Below are positions 22,501 through 35,000 of a stretch of 64,000 nucleotides of DNA, piece by piece. This stretch comes from Oscheius dolichura. Its lineage: Eukaryota; Nematoda; Chromadorea; Rhabditida; Rhabditidae. Numbering within the stretch: the first letter of the stretch is position 1; each line of letters starts with the position of its first letter. The position numbers were made by a program, and so were the translations under genes. The notes under the pieces were generated by a model. That model was given only the letters and a program-made list of their open reading frames with translations, made no database searches and was not told the DNA's origin. The stretch lies in NCBI GenBank assembly GCA_932521035.1, contig OW051495.1:5084001-5148000 (forward strand), written 5' to 3'.

Positions 22501-25411
22501 AAAAATAGGTTAAAAAATTTTGCGCCATGAATGAATTGTACTTCGATACTACAGATGAAGAAGAAAAGGATAAAAAAGAGTTGGAAAAACTCCGGAGACC
22601 AAAAGATATTGCGGAACAGCACGAGATTAACGATGCTATCCGACAGGAAGAAAAGATTGTGGAACTTCAAATTGCTGGTTTGATGTATAACAATTTGTGT
22701 AATTCTTTGCTTAGGCCTGGGAATTGGGCAAGGCCGCCCTGTAATGTTGGCAATTATTGACGATTTGATTATAGCCTATGAAATTTTTTCTCATCCGAAT
22801 ACTCAACCAGGTTTGACCTACTCTAAGTTGTTGAAGGTTTGGCTCAGAGCATCTCGCTATCGCGCTTAAACGAATGCAACTAACTGTTTGTATCCGCTCT
22901 GATAATTATATGGGAGCCGATGGTAGAAGGAAAGAGGTACTTTTTCTTTTGCTTTTATATTATTAGTTGAATATTAAGGTTCAATTTGGGCAAGATACTG
23001 ATCGCCAAAGGAAAATCATCCACCAATTCGAACGAATTGGCAAAGTGGTGCGTTTATCCTACCCTAATAATGGACAGATGTCTGTGTGTCTGTGTGTCTG
23101 TCTGTATGACCTGTCGTCTGTATGGATTGACCGGTCAAATGAGAGAGAAGGAGAAAGTTTCGATCGGCTGACCTTATCCGACTGTCAAAGCTTATTCGAC
23201 AAGAAAATAACTAGAACAGCGCTTTGGGAAGGGAGAGCCGGCGCTGACGATTGTTTTTCGACCGAGTTGTTAACCCCAGCGCCGTCGAAGACGGCCGGAG
23301 GCATACTTGTAACATTATAATTTTAGCTATTGTGAACCTTAAAATGTTTCTCTTTGTTTTCAGCAAAATGGAATCTTTGTAACTGGAACATACCCGTGTA
23401 TACTTTTATATGGTGCATGGGGCGGATTACAATGCCATCCAGTGACAATTGATGGCCCCATACGTACATTTACACCAATTAACAATGATGTTATTCAAAG
23501 CGGGTTTTTATATGTAACCGAAGACAAGAGCGAGTTGCGAATCTCTAAACTACCGGTATGGTTGAATTCATCTCGAGCATGCACCTTTTAGAAAGGAATT
23601 AGTTACGATTTGCCGTTACCATGTAAAAAAATTGAAGTTAAATCGAGTATTCACTTTGTCCGTTATATGATGCAGAGTCAAGTATGTTTATTTAGATGGG
23701 TTTTTAACCATGTCTAGGTTTATGCGGTGGTTTCGTCCGTGCAGAAGCCGACTAGCAAAATATGGGTTGTTGTAAATGATGACAAACAAGAAGAGACACA
23801 TCCAAAACCTCAAGATTTTGTTTTACCTACTATCCATCAGTTCACCTTAAACGTTATTGTGCAATGTGTAATTTGCACTTGAATAATTTTAGTTATATTC
23901 TTCTGATAACTGGACACCAATACCTGGTACAGCATTTGAGCTACAGGAATTAGAACATGTAACTGCGTGTGAAGAAGTGTCACTTCGGTCAGAAGCAACA
24001 ATGAGTGGATTGCAAAACTATTTGGCCCTTGGAACGATTAATAATTACGGGGAAGAGGTTATATTTTATAATGAATTTCTTTTACATCTTTTTGTTTATA
24101 GCATTTGGTGCGAGGAAGAATTATTCTAGCGGAGATTATTGATGTCGTACCCGATCCAAGTCAACCAAGGTCAAAACACAAATTGAAGGTGGTTATTTGT
24201 ATAAGATTTATGCCAGTTCCACGGCATTATTTATGCTATACAATGCAGCATTGTGCCATTTTCAGATACTTTACGAATCAGAGCAAAAATCACCTGTTAC
24301 TTCAATCTGCTCTATTAACGGATTTCTATTGACAGGCATGGGCCAAAAGGTTAATTGTTGGAATCATTAACATATTATTTTCTGTAGATATTTATTTGGG
24401 GCTTTAAAGATAATGATTTACAAGGAATTTCATTTTTGGACATGCACTATTATGTTCATTCGCTTGTTGGATTCAGAAATATGGCTCTAGCTTGTGATAT
24501 GCAGACATCTTTATCTCTCGTTCGATTCCAGGTAGTTTTTGTGTTTTATTTATAAGATATTTATTTTATTATTTCAGGAACAGTTTAAAGCACTTTCAAT
24601 AGCATCAAGAGATGATCGTTTGGGTATAATATCCCCAATGCAAGCGCAATACCTCGTTGACAATGAGTAAAGATACACTGCAATATAAGGCTAATCTTTT
24701 TTTTCAGACATATTGGCTTTGTCATGTCAGATGAAAAGGGAAACGTTTTGATGTTCAATTACAGCCCAGAAATAAAAGAATCTGTAGGAGGAGAAAAGCT
24801 AATTTTGCGAGGCGGTATCAATGTTGGAACGAACGTAAACGTCCTGCTAAGAGTAAAAGGTATGGATATTTTGCAGCGTGTATATATATATATATATATA
24901 TATATTTTTTAAAGGACACACATCTTTATTCGATACAAATGATCCTAAGGCGCTCTCTCATCAGCAGACCACTTTTTGGGCATCTTTAGACGGTTCGTTT
25001 GGTTATGTGCGGCCTATTAGCGAGAAATCTTTCCGGTATTTTATTTGTCTTGCTTACAATTGAAATTGAAGGCGTTTATCTTTTCTTCACCAAGTTATGA
25101 CGTCAGGAGTGCCTCATACAGCAGGATTGAACCCAAAAGTTGGAACTGCTGTTTGAATATTTTCAATATTTAGGGTGCACGATCAATCCATCCTCAAATC
25201 CCAGTTATCAATTCTGCAAACCACAAGAATATGGTTGACGGTGATATTGTCTTCGACTTTATGCATCTCTCAACTTCTGAAAAGCAAGACATGGCGCGGA
25301 GATTAGGCGCAAGCAGGTTTATTAAGCTTACTCCTTATTGCTTATTCTTTTTTCAGGTACCATATAATGGATGACCTTGTTCAGATACAGCGGCTGGCAA
25401 TGTTCTATTAA
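19568..25411 (+). CDS. CPSF1: Cleavage and polyadenylation specificity factor subunit 1 (CPSF160)
   Basis: CPSF160 is the large scaffold of the complex that recognises AAUAAA and cleaves pre-mRNA. It begins [20 protein letters not shown] at 19568. It keeps [15 protein letters not shown], the beta-propeller region [20 protein letters not shown], the acidic segment [19 protein letters not shown] and [13 protein letters not shown] with [10 protein letters not shown]. Further on are [48 protein letters not shown] and the CPSF_A domain. It ends [13 protein letters not shown] then Tyr. There are at least 25 exons, with introns mostly 35-60 nt. One intron near 23046-23363 is much longer. The acceptor TCTGCTTCAG ends at 19553, 14 nt before the ATG, which fits trans-splicing. 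Confidence 0.92.
23046..23363 (+). other. Unusually long CPSF1 intron with TGTC/TGTG microsatellite
   Basis: It separates the exon ending [11 protein letters not shown] from the exon beginning [12 protein letters not shown], about 320 nt against 35-60 nt for the gene's other introns. It contains a TGTCTGTGTGTCTGTGTGTC tract near 23080-23105. It also has a pair of short inverted blocks (GGCGCTG near 23238, CAGCGCC near 23279). Its composition is more GC-rich than the flanks. An old small insertion is likely, but no family was identified. Confidence 0.5.
24881..24907. repeat. AT dinucleotide microsatellite in a CPSF1 intron
   Basis: A run of about eleven TA repeats follows GTG and is followed by a T-run ending in AAAG. 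It lies inside a short CPSF1 intron and supplies much of its length. Confidence 0.8.
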
Positions 25412-25638
25412 TTATTCCAGTATCCAAATCGTTTCAATTGCATCTCATTTTACGGGAAGTTCTTTATAACCTAATCTATGCTAATCTTCAGTTTCCCCAT
25501 GTGTATCTTATCAAAAATTGTATTAAATGTGATAAAATATGAAATATACTCGTTTACAAATGATAGCAGCCGGAAAATGACCCGAAATCAGTTGAAATAT
25601 AAAAAGTTATACAAATTAGCGCGAATTCGCAGAAGCGT

Positions 25639-27902
25639 TCAGTTCGGCCGAACTGTCCATTTCGTTGTTTTGACGGCTTGGCCGGTTTCTTCGTGGTGCA
25701 GGCGGCAACGCTGAGCGAGTTGCAAGAGGAGAGGGTGTTTGATACAATGCCACATCTAAATTTGAAATCTAAAATTACAAATATTGCAATCAATGCATAC
25801 GCTACCTCTGCTGCTGCTTCCTCTCGTCCATGTGATAACGCTATATTCACATGTTCATATGCAGCACCAGGTTGCTGCGCTTTTTGGAAAAAATCGCCTA
25901 TCTGATGATGTATCTTTGCTATTATATCTTTTGAATGAGAAAATGTCTAAAAATAGTCATAAAACGTTTACGGAGGCGATATACCATTAGTTTTCGTAAC
26001 ATTTCCTGTCCTCTCTCATATTTACCTCCTTTATCGTATAACTCAACAAGCAGCCAAGCGGCCTCTAGAAGAAATGGTGAATCTGCTACAGCTTGTTCAA
26101 GCACTCGTATGGCTTCCTATAATATATAGATGCTTCACGCAACAACTAACAGTTTTGGCGGCAGTGTTGCCTACTTTCAGAAGAACATAAGCTTTCAGTA
26201 TGAAGGCCCTCCGATCTCCCGGAATGCTACTAGTAAATCTGTTTATAATACAACGAGCCTCACGTATACTGCAAAAACTAATAAAAATATAAAATTAGCT
26301 GACCAACCTGGATTTCTGAATGTAACAGGTAACTAGAAGCTTATTTAACTCATAGTCTGATGGGTCGTTTTTTATGCCTTCATGTAAATGTTTTAGAGCT
26401 TCATCAAACCGCTCTGGAAACACATATAATGGTAAAAAGAAAGATCTGACCAGTGTCAATTAATATATGCGACTTCAATATCAACGATTGCGTACTGGGC
26501 TTCGTTCCATAAGGAGTCAACATACATGCCTTCTGAGCTATATGCAACGCTTTTGGAAGATGGGAAGAACCTTAAATATAGCATGTAAATGATTTCCTAA
26601 AGCATACCCAAAGTCCGCGTTATATATCCATATGCGACTACAGCTTCAGCACTTTCTGGGGAATTTTGCATTAAATCTTTATAGAGGTTTTCTAAATGTA
26701 TGTTTTCGTCCTGAAATGCTCCATTTTAGGGAATAAAACAACCACTACAGTCTCATAAAGAAGGAGCGATAAAACATCCATAAACGAAGTTCCATTCGAC
26801 AGCAAGTCATGGGCTCGAAGTAGGGCGTCTCTGGCACATATGTAACGTCCCATTTGATACAGATGTGATCCTGCCTCTACCAGCATTCTGAAGGAGTTTT
26901 TAAAAAAAATTGTAAAGTCTCCCTCGATCACTAAATAACGAAACTCTACCTGAAACTAGCTTCTTTGGCGCTAATTAACAGCTCAGCAGCGGCAGCTTTA
27001 GAATTTTGTGCTAGAAGATCCTGTGCTGCTAGATAACTTTTTATAGTCACAATATTACGCAAAGGCTTAGGTATCGGAGCATTTTCAGTAGTAAGTTTGC
27101 CTTGCCTTATAAGGAAAGTAGTGCTCATGAGAGCTGATGGACATAATTTAATTATATTTCTGAAAAGAAAACAGTAAAATAATATACACTTCTCACTCAA
27201 AAATTTGGAGATAAGCAGCTGCTTTTGTACCATCTCGTGAGATTAAGAGCTTGACGAGCGCTAACTTTACTTTTGACGGGGATTCATTCTCAGGGATAGC
27301 TTGTAACACCTCTAAAACGTGGTAAAATATGATTAGTCATGTTAATCAAGCTTTACTAATTGCATCCTCGAATCTTCTAATTTTTACCAGCACTATATGA
27401 TATCTATATCGAATTTCTACTTCCGAAAATGCCTGTAAAACTAAATATATTACAATAGATGTTCTCAAACTTACGGGTGAGGTTATTCCACGACTTCCTT
27501 TCTTATAGCTTTCAACAGCTAACCGGTAGTGCTGAAAAGGGAAATAAATAAAGAAAAGGCTGTAAAGAAACCTTTGCCGAAAGATGAAGTTTTCCTAATT
27601 GATTATATGAATCAGCTAAATAAATCCTCAATAATAATTCGTTTTTGGAAGATGTTCTGTAAACAAGAAAGAATTTAGTAAAGAAAATATTGAAATTAGA
27701 ATAAATCAATAAATGTGCAGAGCCTGTAGAAAAAAAAGATCAAAAATGGAAAGTACAGGAGTAGTACTGATAAATTTGCTGTTCAAAATATAGTTATAAC
27801 TTACATGCCACGAAATTTTTCTGGTACAAGTTCATCTAAAAATGCTACCTCGTCATATAGCTCCTGGGAGTAAAGTTCTTGAACTGATTCGAAAAATGTC
27901 AT
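25639..27902 (-). CDS. ANAPC7: Anaphase-promoting complex subunit 7 (APC7/CDC27-like TPR protein)
   Basis: APC7 is a TPR scaffold of the APC/C ubiquitin ligase. It starts MTFFESVQELYSQELYDEVA at 27902. Recognisable pieces follow in order: LLLRIYLADSYNQLGKLHLSA, VEIRYRYHIVLVKIRRFEDAI, LRNIVTIKSYLAAQDLLAQN, MLVEAGSHLYQMGRYICARDA, DENIHLENLYKDLMQ, RFDEALKHLHEGIKNDPSD and VLEQAVADSPFLLEAAWLLV. These give TPR helices with the spacing of APC7. The C-terminus is modelled as RPN just before a stop at 25639, using a 48-nt intron; this last exon is tentative. At least twelve exons have short introns, all AT-rich. The gene converges on CPSF1 with about 230 nt between stops. It diverges from the FAHD1-like gene with 175 nt between starts. 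Confidence 0.85.
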
Positions 27903-28077
27903 CTAGAATAATATTATATTATATTGTAAAAAAGTGATATTGAAAGAAAATAATGTCGAACAAGGTAAAACTGCGTTTGAACGCGCACAATCGATATAAC
28001 TGACCTATAGTCGTCTTGTGCCCAGCTTTGCTACATGGTAAACTTTGCTCAAACCTCTTTATAAAAACAAATTATAG
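27903..28077. promoter_or_regulatory. Divergent promoter region between APC7 and FAHD1-like genes
   Basis: Only 175 nt separate the two start codons, which face away from each other. The region is AT-rich with no clear TATA box, and probably carries both promoters. An acceptor-like ATTATAG directly touches the FAHD1 start at 28078. Confidence 0.45.
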
Positions 28078-28874
28078 ATGAGCCTGGCAAACTTTAGAAA
28101 TATTGCAAAAAAGATTGTCTGTGTCGGCCGCAATTACTTAGACCACGCAATTGAGCTGGGAAATGCAGTTCCGAAGAAGCCGATGCTATTTGTAAAGGTA
28201 ATTACAATTTTATGGAGGCAAAAACATACCTAGACTACAAATACCCTTATTGAAGAAGGTGAGAAAATTAAAACGCCTGCCGGATGTGAAAATCTGCACC
28301 AGGAAGTGGAACTCGCGGTAATTATTTCAAAAAAAGCAAAGGTATATTTTCGATCACAATTTATATTTTTACCCCAACCAGAATGTAAATAAAGCCGATG
28401 CTTGGGAGTATGTGGGAGGCTATGCTGTCGCTTTGGACATGACAGCCCGCGATTTTCAAGTAAGAAAAGAAATATTTTGAAAACGTGTATACTCATAGGA
28501 TGAAGCCAAAAAATCAGGTGCTCCATGGTTTCTTGCTAAATCATTCGATACTTCCTGCCCTGTATCCAAGTTTATAGAAAAATCCAAGGTATCGGGCTGA
28601 TGGTTTTATAAGAGAAGAATAATTTCAGATCCCAGATCCACACAACGAAGAGCTCTTCTGTAAAATCAACGGAGTGGACAAGCAACGTTGCCGAACGGGC
28701 ATGATGATTTTCGATGTGCCAACGCTCATCGAATACGCCACGAAGTTTGTGACCCTCGAAGAAGGAGACCTGCTGCTGACCGGAACCCCCGCCGGCGTCT
28801 GTAGAGTCCTCCCGGGCGATGTCATCGAGTTCGGCCTGACAGACAAGGTGTCGGCTAAATTTGTCGTCGAATAG
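28078..28874 (+). CDS. FAHD1: FAHD1-like acylpyruvase / oxaloacetate decarboxylase (FAH family)
   Basis: This is a small mitochondrial or cytosolic FAH-fold hydrolase of the FAHD1 type, acting on acylpyruvates and oxaloacetate. Exons: 28078-28197, 28234-28341, 28382-28459, 28499-28587 and 28629-28874. It shows [25 protein letters not shown], the metal-binding acidic [31 protein letters not shown] and [14 protein letters not shown]. Near the end come [13 protein letters not shown] and [10 protein letters not shown]. Length of about 213 residues matches FAHD1. The fifth exon is much richer in G and C than the first four, an abrupt change at about 28629. The gene converges on filamin, with 168 nt between stops. 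Confidence 0.92.
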
Positions 28875-28876
28875 AG

Positions 28877-28892
28877 AAATAAAGTGCTTTAT
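28877..28892. terminator. Bidirectional polyadenylation signal between FAHD1 and filamin
   Basis: AATAAAG and CTTTATT are inverted repeats around a two-base centre, right after the FAHD1 stop. The plus strand reads AATAAA for FAHD1. The minus strand also reads AATAAA, about 150 nt past the filamin stop at 29043. Both convergent genes could use it. Confidence 0.5.
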
Positions 28893-29042
28893 TATACAGG
28901 CACAAGTGGTAAGCACCTCGAATCCCTCGAAATATAGAATTCTCACAAAATCTTCAATAAATGCAAAGCTAAGGCCAAGTTCTGAGCAGGTAAATCTTCA
29001 GTGAACACCCATTTGTATAAAGCAAGTAGTGATATCGGGGGG

Positions 29043-32000
29043 TTATGGCTCGATGGCGAACGGACTGCCGGGGATCTCCTGAAAGTCTGTTTTCTGTTGC
29101 TGGCCGGCAGTGCTCACCTGGTCTCCGTATTTGATAATGATGAAGCCCTTGACCCTCTCGTGGATCTTGTAGTTGACTACGTAGTGGCCCTGGCCCTGAT
29201 GCTTCACGATCACTTCTTCGCAGGGGCCCTTCGTGGTCACCACCCCCACCATCAAGAGATTCGTCCCTGCCAACCCCGTGTCGATTGTGAAGACAGCTGG
29301 CCGACCCGGGAAGAACTTGTTGAGGCCGGCTCCCTTGGCCGCGACCTTCGAGGCCTCGCCCTTGTACTCCGGCACAGTGGCCACCGTTCCCTTGCTGGTC
29401 TTGGCGTTGGCGTCGATCTTCACGAACGACGTCTCGTTGTACCCGTTTCCGCCGAGTACTTTGCCCCCGATAGGGATCTTGAAGGGCGAGCCGGGGATGT
29501 GGATACCTAGACTCTCTCATAGAAGAGGAGCAGACCAGTCCTACCGTTATATTTGACGGCGGCGAAGTAATCTCCAGGGGCCATCGGGGTGAAGCGGACT
29601 TTGTAGCCGAGATCCAGTTCGTAGGCGTCGAGAGTCACTTTCGAGGGTCCGTCCACCTGGCAGGTCAGGACTCCCGCGCCGGCGTTGACGGTGCTAATGA
29701 TGAACTCGGTCTTGTGTCCCGTCTCCCCCCTGATCAGGCCCTCGCCCGAGGCGGTGATCGCCGTCGGGTCACTCAGGTCTTTGTTGCCTACCCTGAGCCG
29801 GAAGGGGGAGTCTCTCATCGGTGCCCCGTCCAGTGTCACGTGGATGTAGTGGTTTCCACTCTAAATCCATTCAATATCCTGTAATCCCCAAGGAAATACC
29901 TCCTTAGGGATAAACCGGAGGGCGTAGCTCTCTCCCTCCTCGATCGGGACGATGTCAATGGTCTCGAAGTCGTTGCTCGGCCCCATGACCTTGGCTTCCA
30001 AGTGACCCTAAAGTAGAGATGGAAGGGATCAACAGGATCGAACCTTAGCCCTGTGGGTGAGAACAGTGAATGTGTAGGCCTTTCCGGTGGGGACGTTGTC
30101 GTGGAATTGGGCGAGTTCGAGTTTCCTGGCTTCGCCTGTCGCAGCCGCGATGAACACCTCAAACGGTCTGATGCCCACAACCCGGCATTCCGCCTACCTT
30201 GAAGGGGGAGTCCGGGATATGCTGGTCGTTGAATTTGACGGCTACCGTATACTCTCCAGCAACACTCACTTTGTAGTCCACGTGGCAGTTACCATCCTAT
30301 GTTTCTGGTTACTCATCTGCCCCACGGGACTTACTTTATGGTCCTGGAATTGGACGGCTGCCTTGGCGGGTCCCTCGATGGCCACCGTCAGGTTGCCGGC
30401 CCCTGCCTCGCGGGTGTAGATATTGAATGTGTTGACCGTGTTCGTCTCACCCCGGATCACTCCCGTCCCCGAGGCACGGACCTTGTGGGCGCCTCCCTCC
30501 CCGAACGAGCCGACGGTGAATGGCAGGGGAGAGCCGTTGACGTGGTTGTCTTTGTGCATTACGGACAGCTGGTGGGTTCCCTCGATGTGGGGTTTAAATC
30601 TGAAGAGAAGACATTCCCAAAAAGGGGGAGATGGCTACCGGATGAGATAGAACTGGTCGCCCACGTCCCTCATCTCGACGTCTTCGGTCTTTCCCTTGGG
30701 GTCCATGATACGGGAGGTGATATCCATGGGAGAGGTGTTATTCAGCTTGAGGTAGATGTTGCCCTCGTGGTCCGGAAGACATACACTAGCCTATAGGAAC
30801 ATGGTAAAATGAAGAGGAGACGGCCCTACCTGCTCCGCGTGGCGGCTGATCTCCTGGAGGACCCGTCCGGCTCCCTTTCCGGTACAGTTCACAGTCAACG
30901 GGCTGTCTAAACTCCCTTTCATTGGGACACCTCCGACCGACCTTTGACATGGTGGTCAGCGAACTTGATGGCTATCACATAGACCCCGGGCTCCGTGGGC
31001 CTGTAGATGACCTTGATGAGGCCGGCTTTGACCTCCTTGCATCGAAGTTCCGCCTTGGAGGGGCCTTGTACCGACACGGAGAGCCCTCCGAAGCCTGAAG
31101 TCATTTGTCAGCCGGGGAACAGCTGATTGCTTCACCTGCTCGGCTGGTGTCGACCAGGATCTCGTTGTCCTGCATACAAATGGCCCGGGACTTGCCATCC
31201 CCGCTCACGTCCACTTTCGATGCGTCTCCTACTTGCTCCCTTCCAACCTGGGCAGCCATTGTCAAAAGTGAACCCGAAGAGTTACCTTGATTTTGAAAGG
31301 AGCCTTGGGCAGTAGTTTGCCGTCTCTCTTCACTGTGATCAGATGTTCCCCGGCCTCCCGGGGTGTAAAGGAGACGCCGAGTCGGCCTCCCTCGATCAGA
31401 CGAACAAAGCAGGGTTCCTCTATTCCAGATGGAGACTTAATAGAGGCGGATATGCCCTTCAGCTCGGTCTGGGTGATGTTCAGGGCCACTTCTGAGGTCG
31501 AGCCGACGGAGAGATGAGACCTCTTCTGTAGGGACAGACCGGTATATTCAAGAACTAGACTGTACCTGGCCTTCGCCTGCCACGACTACACTGAACGGCG
31601 AGTTACGGACTTCCTTGTTGCCCAGCTTCACATGGACCTTATACTCTCCCGGCACCGGGGGCACCCATGTCACCGCACAGGTTCCATCCTAAAAATCACA
31701 TTTAAAATGCTAATAGACGGCCTACCTTGTTGTCATGGATTTTGATGGTGCTCTGAGCGGGTCCCTCGATGCTCACGGAGAGCTCCTTGGCGTGGCTTCC
31801 CTTGGCGCATACGGTGAAGGCAGCCGGCTCGCCGACAGTGCCCAGTTGTAGGCCAGGACCATAGACAGTAGCATAGCCATCTCCATAGGAGTCGACGAAG
31901 AATTTCACCGGGGTTCCCTGTATCTGACCTGTTCAGCAACTGGAGAGTGAATACCTGAACTTGTTTTCCTTCCTGGAAGATGGACAGCTCGTGCTGGCCG

Positions 32001-35000
32001 GAGGTCTTGGGAGTGTACTTGACGAGGATGGACCCTGAGGTGGATGTGTGGGGGAAAGGTGGGCCGTACCGTCGTGGTTGTCGATGATCTCCGCGGTGTC
32101 GGTCATCTTGTTGGAGGGCATGGTGACGACGGCGGTCAGTTGATCGGGATCGAGGGAGGTGTCGGTCTCGAACTGAAGACACCCGTCAAAAGAGTGAGGG
32201 GCCCCTTCACACCTTGAATTCGCGGCTGGAGTAGACGGGCTGATAGTTGTTGTTGGTGAGGTGGGGCGAATAGTCGTGCTCGTAGGCCTCTGCTGGTTCG
32301 AAGACACGCGGCGCCTCCGGATGACACTGAAAGAAGAGCTCTTTGGGCGGGTCGCGGGTTTAAAGGGGAGACGGCAAGAGGATCTACGTGAAAATATAAA
32401 GGTTGGAACGAGCATGCGGGAATCTCCTACCAACAACTGTCACATCTGGCATAAACAACCTCGCCCCGGCTGTTCCAGTACTTTTGAAACGGGAACTGAG
32501 GGGCCATCGCCATTCAGGAGGCGAAAATCGATACGAGACTCTTCTACTAAACATGGCAACTGCAAAACCGGCTGCAGCCGGCCGGCCGAAATAATTCTCC
32601 GCGTTACATTTTGGGGTTCTTTACACTCCCTCTCGGGTGGGGGGGGGGGGGGGGGTAGTGGAGGAAAAGATAGCTAGGCTCGAACAAGATTCAACCAGGG
32701 AGGCAGGGCAAATAAATAATGGCAGAGAGGAACAGGGGGAACATCACATGCGGCCTCCCCCCACTAATATGTTCTGGGGTATGCTCACCTCGTAGGAGAA
32801 GCGGTGGAATTCCTTCCCGCCACAAGAGAAGACGATCGTGTTGGGGCCGGACTTTTTCGGAGTTATCTCCACCGTTTCCGACGTGAAGCCTCCTCCGTCG
32901 GGACGAGAAACGATCGCTGAAAAAGAGAGCCTGCTCTGAATTGCGAATGCCCTTTACCGATGTCGGCAGCATCCGGATCCAGACTTTTGGCTGTTATTTC
33001 CTCTCCTGTTTGCGGTCTTTTGAAAGTGAGAGTAGACGCTGAGTTAAGTGCTGGCAAGGTCTCCGGATCTGAACCACCGCGTCTCTCCCTGTTCAATCGT
33101 ATCCTTACGATCAGCCTCGATTTTAACCACATTTACTGTCACGTCCACGTTGGAAGCCACTCCATTGACGAACAGATTCACCTTGTAGGGGCCTGACTGG
33201 TCAGGGACGAAGACCACTCGGTGGAGACCCTCACTCGGTCCGGGATGCACCTCGCAGTCCCGAGTACGGCCGTCGGGACCCTAATACCAATGAACACGAA
33301 GCTCTCAGCCAACTTACAATAACATCAACTCCCAGCAGTTTGGTTTTTCCACAGGCACGAGTATCAACAACAACTGTCGTTTCTTGGCCGGCTGGATGGA
33401 GATTGGCTGGATCTGAAGGAGGACTCGTCTAGTCTGGGAGAAGGGGGACCAACCACTATCGGAGGGGAGTATTCTGACGTTTTCGGGGAATGTCGACCGG
33501 GCTATCTTCAGGGCAAAGGGACTGCCCTTGATCGGCATGCCGCCGTAGAGGATCTGTACCGGGAGGGACTCCCCCGACTCGCCCCGAGGCACGAATCGAA
33601 TCTTATGGATCCGCCCGTACTTCTCAGCCGTTGGCTCTTGTTGTCCTAAATTGAATTGAGTCGGCTGTATCGCTTGTGACCCACCCCTGGACACGATACA
33701 CGACACCGGGAGGTCCTTGGTGTTTTCCGTGTTGACCTCGAATTCTAGCGGCTCTCCGGATGGGATCTCGTGAGAGAGTCCACTCACGTAGACGGACTCC
33801 GGATTGAAGGGATGGTCCACCTGGCAGACGAAAGGAGAATCTGAGCCAGTACATTAGAAAAGCAGCAAACAGACAGACTCGGCACATGAGTTTTGTCCTC
33901 TCCGTACTTGACTCCGATCTCGTACTTCCCGGGCACCTTTGGGGTGAACTTGGCAGTGCACGTGCCGTCGCCGTTGTCTGAAATGGCACAGGGGCACTCG
34001 GCCGGGCCTTCGATCGACACGGACAGCTCTCCTTCGCCTGCGTCCTAAAGTCCTACTTACTCCTTTAACATCACATTGTCTTACAGATGTGTCAATCTCG
34101 AATTTGGCCGGGGCGCCGACTCGCAAGTCGCTAAGGGGTTTCCAGTGTGCCGTCACCTTTTTCGGATCGCAGCCGGCCATTACGTGGATCGGTGCTCGAG
34201 CCACAAATTCGTTGTCGAAGGTCACCTGTAGTCGAGATGTTTTACCGTGTCCTCCCAAAGCAGACCTCCGCCACCACCGTCCCCGGGTGGGTGGGCACGT
34301 AGACAGCCTCGTACACACCCTTGTCTTTCTCCAACACGGGCAAGTCAAAGGTGTCCTCGTTGTCTTTTATCTTTATTCGGGCACCTCCTTCTTTCGGTTT
34401 GAGGTGGGCCGCGTTCACAGCTATTTTCACTTTCTGGCCAGGGTAGTACGGCTCTGAATTACTCTTTCTCTTTCTCTCACAAAAGGGTCTCGATGGGATC
34501 ATAGGAACAGAGGGGGTCTGATATTTATCTATTCGAACTGAAATGTACAAGTGATGCAATGAGGAGAGAGAGGAGACAATCACAACCGTCTCGGGCCGCG
34601 TCTGTTCACCGGAGAGATCAGACCACCGGCGTTGTCCGCTGAGAGGAAGAGCCACTTGACAAGGAGGTAAAGGGCGAGTCTGTCTTTTCCATGTCGGGCA
34701 GGATTCGGGGCGACGGCAGCAGCGAGGCGCCCACGGCGACTATCTGGAACGGGCTGCCGGGGATGTGCTGCTGGTTGAACATGACCCGCAGCCAGTAGAG
34801 GCCGGCCGACTTGGGTGTGTAGCGCATAGTTAGAGTCCCGTCTTGATTGTCAACGCAGTGCACAGGTGTCCGTGTGGGCCCATCAACGAACAGGTCGATG
34901 TCTCCGAAACCGGCGGTGGAAGTGTCGATGATCACATAAGTCGAGGTCTGTGCAACGACGGGGCCCAGTCCTGGCCCGGAGACGAGGACTTTGTCCGGCT

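Noticed and set aside
22967..23320. 117-codon ORF running through the long CPSF1 intron
   Set aside because: Its first part is a true CPSF1 exon; the rest reads microsatellite-rich intron and breaks similarity, which resumes after the acceptor at 23363.
18616..25411. Hikeshi and CPSF1 as one fused gene
   Set aside because: Hikeshi ends with its family C-terminus (NPYFWKT plus four residues) and a stop at 19432. CPSF1 has its own ATG and acceptor.
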